Assembly: GCA_023079485.1 (NCBI GenBank)
Contig: CM041083.1
Span: 141,559,052-141,623,051 of the forward strand
Reading direction: 5' to 3'
DNA: 64,000 nt
Source: Archilochus colubris
Taxonomy: Eukaryota; Chordata; Aves; Apodiformes; Trochilidae
Within the stretch, counting starts at the first letter, position 1, and each line of letters begins with the position of its first letter. The notes under the pieces were generated by a model. That model was not told the origin of the DNA and made no database searches. It saw nothing but the letters and a program-made list of their open reading frames with translations. This document shows positions 1-12,258 of the stretch, piece by piece. The translations under genes and the position numbers were made by a program.

Positions 1-1170
1 AAAAATTACTATACTGCCCATCTTCAGGAGTCAGTGACCTCTCATTATCAAAACATACTTTATAAAGACCTGTACACTGACATCTAGATAGTGGCATTTC
101 TGTAATTTTTTTATTCCTCTAACCCTGTACAAGGGCTCATAAACACAATTTTACCAGTAAGCTTTTAACACCACAAGTGAAGGTGTCAGGGATGCCTTCA
201 GCCCTTTGAGACTTTAGCACTTCTCAGGCACAAAAAGGTCCCAGATATCTTAGCAGTGGCTTATTTTTAGAAGCTTGAAATTGAAATTTATACACCCTAA
301 TACTTAAAACATTGTTAAATTCACAATAGTTAATACCTTATGCTTCATATCTAGCCAGCTGGACTATCTCCTTAGTTTATACCGAGCAGTGATCACTTCC
401 TAAAGAATTAGAAACTAAAGAAACAAACTCCAGAATAATCTGCTCCCATGCTTTAATTAGTAAAAATGGACTTCTGCCAGGCAGATGCTCTGGGATGCAG
501 TCAGTCCTTCCCCCTATGCCAGATGCTGGTTTTTCTCATCAGAGTTTCTCACATAAACCTGACTCTGTGCAGAAGTTCAGTGGGCCACCATGAAGCACAC
601 CACCAAGGACTTTCAAAAGGAGGCACAGATGTGAACTTAGTACATAATTATTTGTAATAGCAGTATTCAAGAAAGATCCTATCAAGGGAGGCTCAGCACT
701 GCATAGTTTAATCAACAGTGATAAACACAGGAAAATGAAGCTGGCTGTGATCTTCCCAACTCCATTCCCTGATAAACAAGGGGTTAACAAGTACAACAAC
801 CAAGAAGGAACCTCGTGGTGTTGTGCTGCATATAACCAATACTCCCTCTCCCAGGGAACAGGCCCTACAAAATAATTGAGAACAAAATAACTTACAAGAA
901 CAGCACTATTTCTCTTCATCCATGTACAGTAAACAAAAGCACACATATGTATGCGGGACATCTGCCATAATTAGCTTCAAATGTGAACCCAGTATGGTCA
1001 TGATGAGCTGCAGTGAATGCTGTCAGTGAAAAGACTGCCAAAAACAGCTTGAGAACAACATTTAATCAATGTTACACAACCTGTGTTTCTGAGAGTTTTT
1101 AACCTGGCAAAGCCACATAGCCCAGTTTGGAAGAGACACAGAAGAGAGATCTTGATTCATACAATAATTC
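1..1170. other. Unannotated AT-rich DNA, MCF2L intron
   Basis: Downstream (in the gene's direction) of the exon at 3792, so intronic to MCF2L. It contains a 140-codon open frame on the minus strand at 539..961 that is hydrophobic and matches nothing I recognise. I see no splice pair or repeat of known family. Confidence 0.5.
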
Positions 1171-3390
1171 AGGTTTGAGGGGATCTCGTGAGGCTTCTAA
1201 CCTCCTGCTCAAAGCCTGGCCAACTTCAAACCAGGTTGTTCAGGACTTTGTACAGCCAGGTCTTGAAAAACCTCCAAGGACAGACCTTATAGCCTGGCTT
1301 GGTAGCCCATCTCAGTGCTTCCTTATTCTCCCAACGACATTTTTTTTCCTTATATCCAGGTGAGAACCTCTCTGTTCCCATTCCCACCCTGGGCCTCTCT
1401 ATCTCCCCATCACCCACCTCTGTGAGGAATCCATTGCCACTGCCCCCACAACAGTAGGAATAGGGTTGTTGGGCCCTCCCATGACAAAAAACACACCACT
1501 CCTGTAACATCTCCTTGCACAGGAGCTTCAGCTCCAACCCCAGCCATTGTGGGGACCCCACTGGATTTGCTCCAGTTTGTGAGTCCCCACCCTACAGTAG
1601 CTCAGAGCTGGGCCCACACAGAAGGTGTGGTCTACAGGGCATCAGCCAGGGGATAGCTGCCTTCACCCATTCCGGGCCATGGTCTTGCTGGTGCAGCCAG
1701 AACCATCAGCTTTCCCTGCTGCCCAGGCATCCTACTGGCTCGCGTTTAACCTCCCACGAGCGCCTCCACATCCTTTTCAGAAAAGCAGCCCCACAAACAC
1801 TTTGTTCCCAGCCTTTACTCTTGCAGGGGTCTAGTCAACCTCAGCTGCAGGACTTGTCATTTGGTAAATTTCATGATGTTTCTTGTCTGTCCATTCCTCT
1901 CACTCATCTAGGTTCCTCTGATTGGCAGTCCTTCCCTCCAGTACCTTGACCTGTTTCTCATTGACAGACTTCATGCACTCCTTCTTCTTGTCCTCCCCAA
2001 GGATATATTCTCTGAAGGCTGCCTCCAGGTGGAGCATGTGCCATTGACCACCAAACTTTGAGCTTGATGACCCAAGCAGTTTCTCACCCGCCTAGCAATC
2101 CATCTCTCAAGAGGTAATAGCTCTAAGGGGATACAAAGGTGCTGGAGGAGACTGTGGTGAAAGTCTTGCTCAAGTTGAGGTAAAAGACATGCACAGCTTC
2201 CCCTCACTCATGCACCCAGTAACCTCATCAGACAAACAGGCTGGTCAGGCACTATTTACTGCTGTTTACCTCATGCTGGCTACTCCCTATCACCACCTTC
2301 TTTCTTGAGCCCATAATGCTTTTTAAGCATTAAAAGTTTAAGAGGACTCCATAATTTTCTTACACACTAAAGTGAGGCTGACCAGCCTGCCATGCTCTCG
2401 ATCATTATTCTTGCCCTTTCTGTAAAAGAATCAGTATTTGCCTTTCTTCAGTCATCACAGTCCATCTTTGATCACAAAAACCTTCCAAAGATACTAGGAA
2501 GTAGCCTTGCTATGACGTTGCTGAGTGTCCTCACCACTCCTAATGTAGCTCATATTGTCCCAGAGACCAAGTTTAGGTCAAGATTTCTCAAGAGACTCTT
2601 GTTGTGAACCTCATCTGCTGCTACTCATTCACCTCCTTGAACCTTGTCTCTAAGCACAGAGGCCTGGCAAGATCTGTCAGAGGAGACTGAAGCAAAGTGT
2701 CTTGTCTGTTGGCTACCACTAATTTACCAGCACATTCAGTACAGGTCCTCATCTTCTGTGCTTATTCCTTAAATAATATAACAACTGGGGGAGAGAGGCA
2801 GGCTTCATGTCCCTTGTTCCTTGTCCCTCAGCTCTAGGTGTGCTTTTACTTTCCTGAAACCACCCCTACATGTTTGGACAATGTTTCTGTATTTGTTCTT
2901 TGTAGCCTGTCCCAGCTTTCACCTTCTGTGTGCTGTCTTTGTCCTCCAGCTCATTCAACAGGCTCCCCATCCAGCCAGGTCAGTCTCCAGTTATGTCTAT
3001 TCATTTCCCAGGATGTGCCATTCCTGGGCTTGGAGGATGCTGTCCTTAAAAAACTTGCCAGCTTTCCTCAGCAGATTTACTCTTCATAGCTGACTTCCAT
3101 TGAATCCCATCTACCAGTTCCCTGCAAAAGCCAAAGCCTGTTCTCCTCAAGCCTGGAGTCTGTACTTTACTCTCCTGCTTGCCTTCCACACCTCCATCAG
3201 GAGCTTGGAACCAGTGTTTCATACCCTTAAAGATCTCCAACAAACCCACAATATTTATTGAGCAGCCCATTGGTAACATTATCATGCTCTCTAAGAGAAC
3301 CAGGATTAATTGCTGGGCCTGCTTAGCACCCTCAGTCAAAGACCTGCTGCAAAATCATTCAGCTGAGCTGGGGAAATGGAGCACAAATGG
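1171..3390 (-). mobile_element. Ancient, nearly full-length CR1 LINE (antisense to + strand)
   Basis: A long degraded CR1-family non-LTR retrotransposon on the minus strand, about 2.2 kb. On the + strand, reading from the 3' end of the element: the 3'-proximal segment (CTGCTCAAAGCCTGGCCAAC, then CAGGTTGTTCAGGACTTTGT) at 1190-1380; the ORF2 C-terminal region at 1530-1960; the reverse-transcriptase middle region at 1960-2400; its N-terminal part (TTTGCCTTTCTTCAGTCATC) near 2440; and a more 5' part of the element at 2780-3390. All blocks are in the order of an intact CR1 and show many indels and stops, so it is old. The terminal tail repeat is not recognisable. Open frames here (up to 144 codons on the + strand) are chance. 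Confidence 0.75.
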
Positions 3391-3791
3391 TTAGGACAAA
3401 CCTCTGTCCATAACTATGGAGTATTCCCTCACAGTGTAACATCTTGAGCAGCATCCAGAAATCAGCTTGCTCTGCCAAAATTACACGTTTTAAATTAAAA
3501 CAGAGCACTGCACTCTAAGATAGAGCAAAGATAAGAAACAAAAGGACAATATCCATCACATAATCTGCACCCATGCATACCAGGAAGTAATTTTCTGATG
3601 AAACATAAATAGCACTATAATTTATCTAACAACTACAATAGAGCCACTAATCAGCACCGACACTGTACTCGAAGCTGCATTTTCCTTTTTCTAATTAAAT
3701 GCCAAACCTGACCCCTACACCATATTCAGTGACTGTATATGAAAAATCACTTAGCAGATTAAAAGGTATTTTCTCTTAGAGAGGTGGTCAC

Positions 3792-3906
3792 CTTGGGATG
3801 CTTGTCAGGTAGGTCAGGACATTCTGGAACTCTTTCTCAGGAATCTCACTGAAAGCTGGATAGTCCGGAAAGGTGATAACAGGGCATCCATCTCCCCCTC
3901 TTCCAC
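3792..3906 (-). CDS. MCF2L: MCF2L coding exon, Sec14/CRAL-TRIO-like domain (second of two in window)
   Basis: An internal 115-nt exon of MCF2L (DBS/OST), a guanine nucleotide exchange factor for Rho-family GTPases. The N-terminal Sec14-like domain of this family is a lipid-binding regulatory region upstream of the spectrin-like and DH-PH modules. Read on the minus strand it starts after acceptor AG at 3908-3907 and ends before donor GT at 3791-3790 (AAG|GTGACC). It supplies two bases of a split Gly codon, 37 codons and two bases of the next codon. The peptide contains PVITFPDYPAFSEIP and EFQNVLTYLTSIP; I recognise this as nearly identical to the vertebrate MCF2L sequence as I remember it. It follows directly in phase from the exon at 13129..13212. 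The next exon expected in the family (a segment resembling GFILVIDRRRDKW) is not seen between 1 and 3791, so the downstream intron runs out of the window. MCF2, the paralogue, is less similar at these residues. Confidence 0.95.
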
Positions 3907-6555
3907 CTAGAAGAGAAATAAGCAGCAGGAACATTTACATGCAAGTCCCTTTATCTAGCCTGCAATTTCCCAATTTCAGAGCTTAGGAAGTTTTACAGGA
4001 AGGAGTTTACTACACTGAATTAGGTGGGTTTTTCTGCAGTGTCTTTGCTCATGTGAAAACAGTTTGACACCAGATGGCAGTGCATCTTTCTTGATAAGTG
4101 TCTATGGGAATGAACAGATTTGGAGAAAGAAATGAGCTGATTTAGGGGGAGAAAAGTTATTTCAGAAATAAGTAGGTGAATCTCCATCTTGAACTCAGCC
4201 TTCTGAGCAGTTTGAACTCATTCCTGTAACACTTCCCCTTGCTTCAGCTGCTCTGCTTCTGGAACAATCTAAAAGAAGTGGTAGAAAGTTGCAGTAAAAG
4301 AGGCAAGGTGCTTCAAATGAGATTTCCTGTTAAACCTCTGAGATTACCCAGAAGAGGTAAAGCAGAGCCAAACACTTATGGTACAGTATGGCTGCAGATG
4401 AGGTAGCTATAGTTTTTCTGTATTGGTATTGTTTCTGGCATACTACTGGGTAGAATTCACAAATGCAAAGCTTTTTAATATGCTCCACATACATTTTTAT
4501 ATATAAAATACAGTATCTTTTTGTAAAGGCAATGTTAATGTTTCATGTCTTATGCAAGTGTATTTTCATACAGATAGGCTGGACAAAGGATGTGTCGAGC
4601 CCCAGCAACTGCATGAAGTCAACAGTTGGGGTAGGCAGGAACAAATTGTTGGAAAGTTATCTTTTCTTAAAAGCTCAAAAAGAGAAGAAAAACAGCTAAA
4701 AACATCTGTGGCAAAACAGTAAGGATGTTTTTTTCAGCCCTGCAAATCTGACAGTTGTGTGGAAATCAGCTGTAGAGGGTATTAACAACACTGTCTGACC
4801 ATGACAGCAGCAGTGATTTGTGAAAATTACAGTGTGCTATTACTCAGTTCAAGTGCTTCTACATCTAACCTCATCAGAAAAAGAAGATAAACAAATATTT
4901 GAGCTCAGATTTGGTTGATAAAAGAATCCACTGTTTCTTTCCAAAACCACATGTAATTAGAAGAGCTCAAAGAGTATCCTCATGTTAATTTGTGGTGAGA
5001 ATTTGACTTCAATCTACCAGCTTACAGGAAATATGGTGCTTCTACAGTATAGTTCTTGAAATCAGACTACATGGGAAAATAATGCACTCTAGATACAGCT
5101 ACACAACAAAATGCAAATGTCACAAATTTGCAAACATAATCTTTACAACACATCCAAATGCAGCCATGTTTAGTCAAGGGAGTTAATTTTAGCTATATAA
5201 ATGTTCACAGCATGAATGTCAGCTAAGACCAATTTTGCTTCTATTATTCTTTGTTCTTTCCAGGCTCTTAAGACCAAGAGCATTTTCCTCTCTCATGAAA
5301 AAAACATTTTTCAAGCATGATAATAATTATTTCTGTTGCTCATGAGGTGTCTTGCTCTCTCTAGACTATCTATTTTTAGCTACAATTATACATTATTTGC
5401 TGTATCCCTGTTGGCTACTTGCTTTGTTCTACTTAATTTCTATATATAGGACATATGAAACAAAAGAACAACAACAATACACTTGCAGGACACATCCTAA
5501 AAGCAGAAACCCAGACTATGACCTTCAGGAAGTTCCCAGACCACCACAGATTGTCAAGGGCAAATAAAGCCATCCTGCCTTGACATAACCTATTAATTTT
5601 CAGTTTCTAGTACAGACAGCTGTGGTTATCTTGGGTGGAGATGACTCTGTTCTGCCATGTGCTGTTGGAAGATCTTTACTCCCTGATGATCTTTTTCTCC
5701 AGTATTTGCCTTCCAGGCACATATATACCTTCAAATGTTGCTTATCAGGATCCTGCTACTGAAAGGAGTTTAGAGCTGAGTGACCTGAAATGCTATATGT
5801 AATTAATTCTGTATAATTTCAGCTTTAACATTGCTGTCCTGTAGAAGGTGCTTCCTACATTGCAACTTTAAATACTTGGCCATCAATGGCAGACAGGCAA
5901 CTTAGCAAAGCAGTGACTACTTACAAATCAGTGCTTGTCACAAGTTACTAAAAGGACATGGAAAATACAACAAAGTCCTACAATTAAACTGTGTTTGAAT
6001 TAAATAATAGTAAAAACAGTAGCTGGGTTTGCTTTTGAAAGATGCAGAAAGAAGCGATCTATTTATTTTTTCCAGATTTATTCAGAATCACTTTTTCTTC
6101 CTTCACCTCCGCAAAAACAGCACTACAAAGTTTACTCCAAAGTTAGTTACCAGAATGAAATCAGAATTAGTTAGTTACCAGAATTTAGGGGGGAGTAGAT
6201 AATCATTTCTCTCCTTCCCTTCTAGTTCACAGTCCTGAAAATTCAGCCTCTTATTTGCTGGCCAAGTTCTGTCCACAATGGCACACAGAAGCCTGTTTCT
6301 ATTTCTAGGCTGAAGCAAGGATGCACTGATTTTTCCAACTGGAACTGAATAGTTTTATGTTTTCCTACTACAACTGAGTATTTCAGAGCATCTAATCTCA
6401 GGGAGGTTTATGTGTTTGTGTGGTTTTGCTCTGTTTTGGTTTTGTTTGTTGGTTTGTTTTTTTAAGCTTAATCCAAATTTCTGAAAGGATATTAAACCCC
6501 TTATTTTCACTTAAAATATCAATACCATTGTGACCATGCAAATGAAATGTCATAT

Positions 6556-6692
6556 AGGGCTTTGAGCAACCTGATCCAATGAAAGATGTTACTACATCAT
6601 GTCCCTACATGTAGGGTGTTTGGATTAGATGATCTTTAAAGGTTCCTTCCAGCCAAACCATTCTAGGATTTTGTGATTCCATGATTTTGTGA
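6556..6692 (+). mobile_element. CR1 3' fragment
   Basis: Plus-strand CR1 3' end: GTTTGGATTAGATGATCTTT followed by AAAGGTTCCTTCCAGCCAAA and a tail of diverged ATTCTATG/ATTTTGTG units. The copy is 5'-truncated to about 140 bp and moderately diverged. Confidence 0.85.
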
Positions 6693-8009
6693 AAATGTTG
6701 AAAAACATTCAGCATTATTTATTTTTGAGATACAAAAAAATATCACTTGAGTGCCAGCTTTTTTGTCTAAATACCAAAGAGCAGAAGAAAACACATCTGT
6801 CCTTACACATATGCAATCAGTCCACACATTTTACCCAAAACAATTCACAAGAGTTTCTTGACACTCATCTCATAGCATGCAACTGTAATGAGAATTACTA
6901 CTTTTCAGGCTAAAAATCGGAAACATCATAGAACTGAAGAGCACTGAAGTGTATGTCAGCAGACAATAAAAACAAATTAAAACCACAATACCACTTTAAA
7001 TTAAGTAGATCTGTTTCCACCCCACTCCATGAGAAAAAAAAGAAGCAAAACTTCATTATTAACTGACTTATAACTGACTTTGGCAGCCTATGCAACTGAA
7101 AATTCTTTAATAAAGGAAAAAGAAATTACCAGTGTAAAATATAATTTTTTCAGTGGTTAAATCTCTACAATTCTGGCAAACCTCGAGTTAGGTGAAGCTG
7201 TCCTGTAAATAGATCTACATGTCTTGGTCTTTGGCCAGTTCTGACATCAGTGACTGACCTATGTTTTGGGGACATACCCATTTTAAAACCATGCTGAATT
7301 GCTTTAGAGCCACAGGTTGGGTACTAAAATGACTTGATTGTGCTTAGGAAATAACATTTTGTAATCCTAACTTTTGTATACCATTACTGACACAACAGTG
7401 CCAATGGCTCAAATTATGTGGGTCCTGAGCATTGTGATCTCCTGGATGAAGGCAGAGTTCCTTGGAAATTATCTCCTTGGAAAACCATCTGTGCTGTTGG
7501 GGGATAGGCCTGGTGAAGTTTGCCATAAGTAATTCAGCATTTATTCTTTATATTCTGCTACAAGTAACTTCTTTCACCATAGCCACAATCTTTTTGTTGT
7601 TGTTGTTGTTTTTTGTTGGTTTTAATTAAGCAGATAGTGGGATAGCGAAGAGCCAAGTCAAGGAAATTGCAGCACTATTTTATGTGAATTCTAATCAAGA
7701 AGCACATTAGCGACTTACCTAAAAATAATCTCAAATGAGGAATTATTAATTTCCTTTTCAATATAAAATGTCACTAACAGGGAAAATCATGCAAAATTAT
7801 TTGTAAAGCTTCTAAAAAAACACACAGGCATTTGCATGTGCACACACATATAGAAAAGGATAACTCCCCACAACCCCCTGAAAGGAGCTCTATATTTTTT
7901 GTAAAACCAGAAAAATTTGGGAGCAGCAAAGGAGATTGCTCAGACTTCCAGGAAAGTAGAGCAGGATATTATTTTGCAATGTTTCCTTAGCTATTCTGCT
8001 CCTTTTTGC

Positions 8010-8373
8010 ATAAGGAAAGGTATCAGGGGAGACCTCATTGCTCTCTACAACTCCCTGAAAAGAGGGTGTAGCCAGGTGGGGGTTGGTCTCTTTTGCCAGA
8101 TGACTTTCAACAAGACAAGAGGGCATGGTCTTAAGTTGTGCCAGGGGAGGTTTAGGTTGGATATTAGAAAGAATTTCTTTACGGAGAGGGTGATCAGACA
8201 TTGGAATGGGCTGCCCAGGGAAGTAGTGGATTCTCCATCCCTGGAGATATTTAAAAAGAGACTGGATGTGGCACTCAGTGCCATGGTCTGGTAACTGCAG
8301 TGGTAGTGCATCAACGGTTGGACTTGATGATCTCTGAGGTCCCTTCCAACCCAACCAATTCTATGATTCTATC
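8010..8373 (+). mobile_element. Young CR1 copy with intact ORF2 C-terminal frame
   Basis: A 5'-truncated CR1 of about 365 bp with a clean (ATTCTATG) tail. One frame stays open from the truncation to the stop at 8292-8294. It encodes the terminal part of ORF2, with the conserved [23 protein letters not shown] and [11 protein letters not shown] segments. The low decay marks it as one of the youngest copies in the window. It belongs to the same subfamily as the copies at 9175, 37631 and 52952, judging by the shared block GCACTCAGTGCCATGGTCT. Confidence 0.93.
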
Positions 8374-9159
8374 CACAAAAGCACTCTGCCCAACGCCACA
8401 CAAAGGAAGCAAGATAGGTATAACTAAATGATGACAGAGAAAGAAGTAGGTCCTCTAGCCTGAACCTATAATGCAAATGAAATGGTATACAGACTATATA
8501 TATATAAAAAATATCTCTTTGTTAATCAATATGCATACAAGATTCCAGAGTATCATAATTCTTAATTAGTTTCGGTCTACAACTTTTTTCAAAAGACACA
8601 GCTTAAGTAAAAACAAACTTGTTTGCAGTCATGCCAGATGTGAGGTCTTCATGTGTATGAGAGAAAAGCTTATTTATACATTTTGTTTTAGAGTTGCAGT
8701 GCTTCATCTATTATGTTTCTGCTAAAGAATTTCTCCTTTCTACTTGCATGATATACTTAACAAGAGTGCTCAGAGTATTTGAAATTACATGTAAACTTCA
8801 GTGAGGTGGTGGATAAAGGTTCTGTTGTATACCCTTTGCAAAGAAAAATAAAGAGAAATTTATTAAAGCATGATTTCCTTGCACCAAGAGAGAAGTTTTA
8901 CTTGCATAACTTCACAAGCTGCATTTTGACCCACATGATAAGCAGCATCTGTTGGCTTAGCAATCAGACTGCAATAACTAAATGTACCTTAATGTATTTG
9001 AACTATACACCTCTTAGCTAAGGATTACTTTTTTTGTTTCTTCTTTACCACCCTTCTTTTTTTCCTAAGCCTCCACAGACTTTGATATAAAGACAGACAC
9101 TGATATAAATCAGTGAATATAAATCAGTTTAACCTACACTTGTACAGAAACTGCTAAAT

Positions 9160-9174
9160 AATACCTCTTCCACT
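9160..9174 (+). repeat. 15-bp target-site duplication, left copy
   Basis: AATACCTCTTCCACT immediately before the CR1 at 9175; it is repeated perfectly at 9466..9480 immediately after it. Confidence 0.8.
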
Positions 9175-9465
9175 CTTTTGCCAGACGACTTTCAACAAGA
9201 CAAGAGGGCATGGTCTTAAGTTGTGCCAGGGGAAGTTTAGGTTAGATATTAGAAAGAATTTCTTTACGGAGAGGGTGATCAGACACTGGAATGGGCTGCC
9301 CGGTGAAGTAGTGGATTCTCCATCCCTGGAGATACTTAAAAAGAGACTGGATGTGGCACTCAGTGCCATGGTCTAGCAACTGCAACGGTGGTTCAAGGGT
9401 TGGACTCGATGATCTCTGAGGTCCCTTCCAACCCAGCCAATTCTATGATTCTATGATTATTGGTA
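9175..9465 (+). mobile_element. Young CR1 insertion flanked by a 15-bp direct repeat
   Basis: A 5'-truncated plus-strand CR1 of about 290 bp, of the same subfamily as the copy at 8010. It begins inside the TTTGCCAGACGACTTTCAAC segment and ends in ATTCTATGATTCTATGATT plus a few bases. It keeps the [19 protein letters not shown] ORF2 end with few changes. Both sides carry the same 15 bp, so the insertion borders are exact and the empty target site can be inferred. Confidence 0.93.
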
Positions 9466-9480
9466 AATACCTCTTCCACT
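9466..9480 (+). repeat. 15-bp target-site duplication, right copy
   Basis: Perfect second copy of AATACCTCTTCCACT, directly after the CR1 at 9175..9465. Confidence 0.8.
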
Positions 9481-10219
9481 GTTATATTGGTAAATAAAAT
9501 CAAGTTGATATTTTTAACTAACTGATTCAATGTATGCAGTACAGGATCCACTCAGAAGTTCTCAAATACAGTTTTAGAAACAGGCTCAGCACCTTGTGGT
9601 TACTTCAAAGGGAACAGTTTAACCAGTGAGGTATTTTCAGGTCAATGATGAAACCAAGAGCACGGTAAAGGAAATAAAGTTACAGAGAGTGAGCAGAAAC
9701 TTATTATTTAGAATGTTAATTTAAAGGGTCAAAGATATAAGCATTTTAAAAGCTCGTACCAGTGCAAACTTTCTCAACTGCAGGAAAAAGAACTATGAAT
9801 CAATAGGCAAAAGTACAAGTAGCATGAACCCATATTTGTATTTCCTTTAAGGGAAATATTTTGTTTGAAGTTGTTCAGTGCTTAAAGAGACATTCAAATG
9901 ACAGTGACTTGAAATAATTGGTTCAGTACTTACAGTGGCCAAAAGTCTCATTTGCACATCACATGGCCTGTGTAATTTAAGATGCATATAAACATACACA
10001 CCTATCTGTATGCTCTGCTTCATCTACATTTATTTAACATACTTGCATATAGCAATGGCAGATAATTGCAAAGCTGGGTATGGAAGTCACAGAGCAACTT
10101 TCCAATCAAGCAAAGAGAAAAGAAAATACTTATGGAAGAAATTACCAAATGTGAATGAAAGAATGTAAGGAATATATTTTCCAGAGACTTTTAAATGGAC
10201 AATGTCTTTTGTAAGGGGG

Positions 10220-10237
10220 AAAAAAAAAAAAAAAAAA
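10220..10237 (+). repeat. A18 mononucleotide run
   Basis: Uninterrupted run of 18 A between GGGGG and GGG. No retrotransposon body is seen next to it. Confidence 0.95.
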
Positions 10238-11897
10238 GGGCAGAAGGCCCTTGGCAATGCAGAAAAAGAAGGGGATGAATGAACACCAGGTAGATGCAGA
10301 AAAAAGCAGAAGTAAGACGTGTGAAACAGTGAAACACATAGAAGAGTATGTTTTATACAGCCTAATCGCAAAATAATATTAATAATAATAAAAAATAATA
10401 ATAAAAAGTGAGTAACAACAGTTACTGCAAAGAAAAGGGCCTTGTTCCATAGAAAGAAAAAACTACAAGGCAAAAAATAAACAGCTGGGTCAGAGGTAAA
10501 ATATTAATTTGGGGGTCTATAAAGTTGTTATGTGAATGGTATGGTTGTCCCTTAATTAGATTTCAGCTGAACACAACTGCAGTCCCACTGCTGAGCAAGA
10601 GCTAAAGCCTTCTGCATCTTCTGAGATGGCTAGCATCTTGACCTAATTGCTCTTTGTTCTATTTACCAACAGATGCAAGCATTAATGTAAGCTTTTGCTT
10701 TATTTTGTTTCAGTTCAAGTCTAACTTGGATGGTCCTGTAGCATTTCCATTATAATCTAGCAGAATGAGGAACATGAATTACTTTGTACCTGCAGACAAT
10801 AAAGAAGTGACCCCAATTTAGACCAAATCACAGAAAGTAGTTCAGGAAGGGCTACAGCCTTTAGCTGTAGAAGCAGAGGAGGCTTCATTCACTATTCAAA
10901 CAAGCATGCCACAAGACCTAGATACATCCTATTAGAGAAAATAAAGTGATTCTCAAGTATACATCACATTGCTGTAAAAAAGATAAAAACCAAAAAGCAC
11001 CTAAGACATTATGCAATTCACCATACCTGCAAAGATGGTCTGTACTAAAAGTATTCATAGTCTATGGATTTTAATTTTAAAGAGTTTTATGGCATTTTCT
11101 AATATTCTATTTCCAAGGCAACTTAGTAATAAGCAAAAAAGTCCCTTTCACACACATACATACACTGTGAATGTTAAGTGGCACCTCAAAGCCACTCACA
11201 GGCACAACTGCAAGAGCAAAAATTGTACATAAATTGAGTACTGACATATTAGTTCCATGAGGCTTTCAGACTCTGTAACACCACTATTTGGTACAGTACA
11301 GAAAATTAACCACCAGTGTCCTGCAGGAGAATGTTAGGAAAAAAGAACTGAAGTCCAAAGTTAAAAAAAAAAAAAGCCTAACCATCAAATTGCTCAAGAA
11401 TAATAAAATAGAATAGAGAATATAGGCACAGTTCACAATAATGCAGCTGTCCTACTATTTCGGGCAAACAAAACAGACTTAAAATAGACACAAGAGTGAA
11501 TGAATTGAAGAAAATAGAATGAGGAACAGCTGCTCTTATTAATCTCCACACAACCATCAGTGTTATGAGTCCTGAAGATTTTTGTGGCTGTGTGAATTCA
11601 ACAGTCTTAAGAAGTGAACAGACTCCAGTTGGACTCAATGAGATTTTGTTCATCTATGTAACCACCATTTCCCCCCTCATTCCAGAGGGGCAAAATGTAA
11701 ACCCAACTTACAGTTTCCCAAATAGGCCAAATATTGCACAATAGTGCTATTTTTTTTGTTCCTGGATAAGAAGGAGGAGCTTGGGAAGTCAAAAAAATTA
11801 ACTGCCAGATAAGAACTGTAGCTTCAACATCATAATCACAAATGGAGCATGAACATTCAACTTCATAGAAAAATGACCTTGTTTCCAAGTGCTATGA

Positions 11898-11970
11898 CCA
11901 CAGAATTATCAGAATGACAGAAATACCAGAGTTGGGAGGAACCCTAAAGACCATCTAGCCCACTCCATAG
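11898..11970 (-). mobile_element. Probable degraded CR1 3' end
   Basis: On the + strand CACAGAATTATCAGAATGAC, then GAGTTGGGAGGAACCCTAAA and GACCATCTAGCCCACTCC: a diverged antisense CR1 3' terminus of about 70 bp. Confidence 0.5.
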
Positions 11971-12234
11971 AAAACACAGTCACTAGCCCAGACCCACACT
12001 TCATTTAGTTTGTGTGGCAGGAATAAATCATAATTCATGACAAAGAGTACAACAAGATTCAAGGAGTTTTTGCCAAGCAAGGAGGTGCATTGCTTCATTC
12101 CCCCATGTCTCTTGATTGGATGCAAGGAGAGATTCAAAGGAAGAAGGAACAGCTATAAGGAGCAGCTTCAGCCTAGAAAAGGAGGTAGAAGGGGGCTGGA
12201 AGGGGGCTGGGCAGCTCTGCAAAGCCTCTGGATG

Positions 12235-12258
12235 CTCTCTCTCTCTCTCTCTCTCTCT
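12235..12258 (+). repeat. (CT)12 microsatellite
   Basis: Twelve perfect CT units, likely polymorphic in length. Confidence 0.97.

Noticed and set aside
539..961. 140-codon minus-strand open frame near the window start
   Set aside because: Hydrophobic and AT-driven, with no family resemblance, splice context or codon signal; it does not match the next MCF2L segment expected after the exon at 3792.
1515..1949. 144-codon plus-strand open frame
   Set aside because: Lies antisense inside the ancient CR1; explained by the repeat.
7718..7781. Possible cryptic exon (CTGTTAG acceptor, TTTAG|GTAAGT donor) between the two MCF2L exons
   Set aside because: Would have to insert inside the conserved Sec14 domain; AT-rich with no conservation argument.
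10087..10473. 128-codon minus-strand frame rich in Phe and Leu
   Set aside because: Produced by A-rich + strand sequence including the A18 run; no coding evidence.
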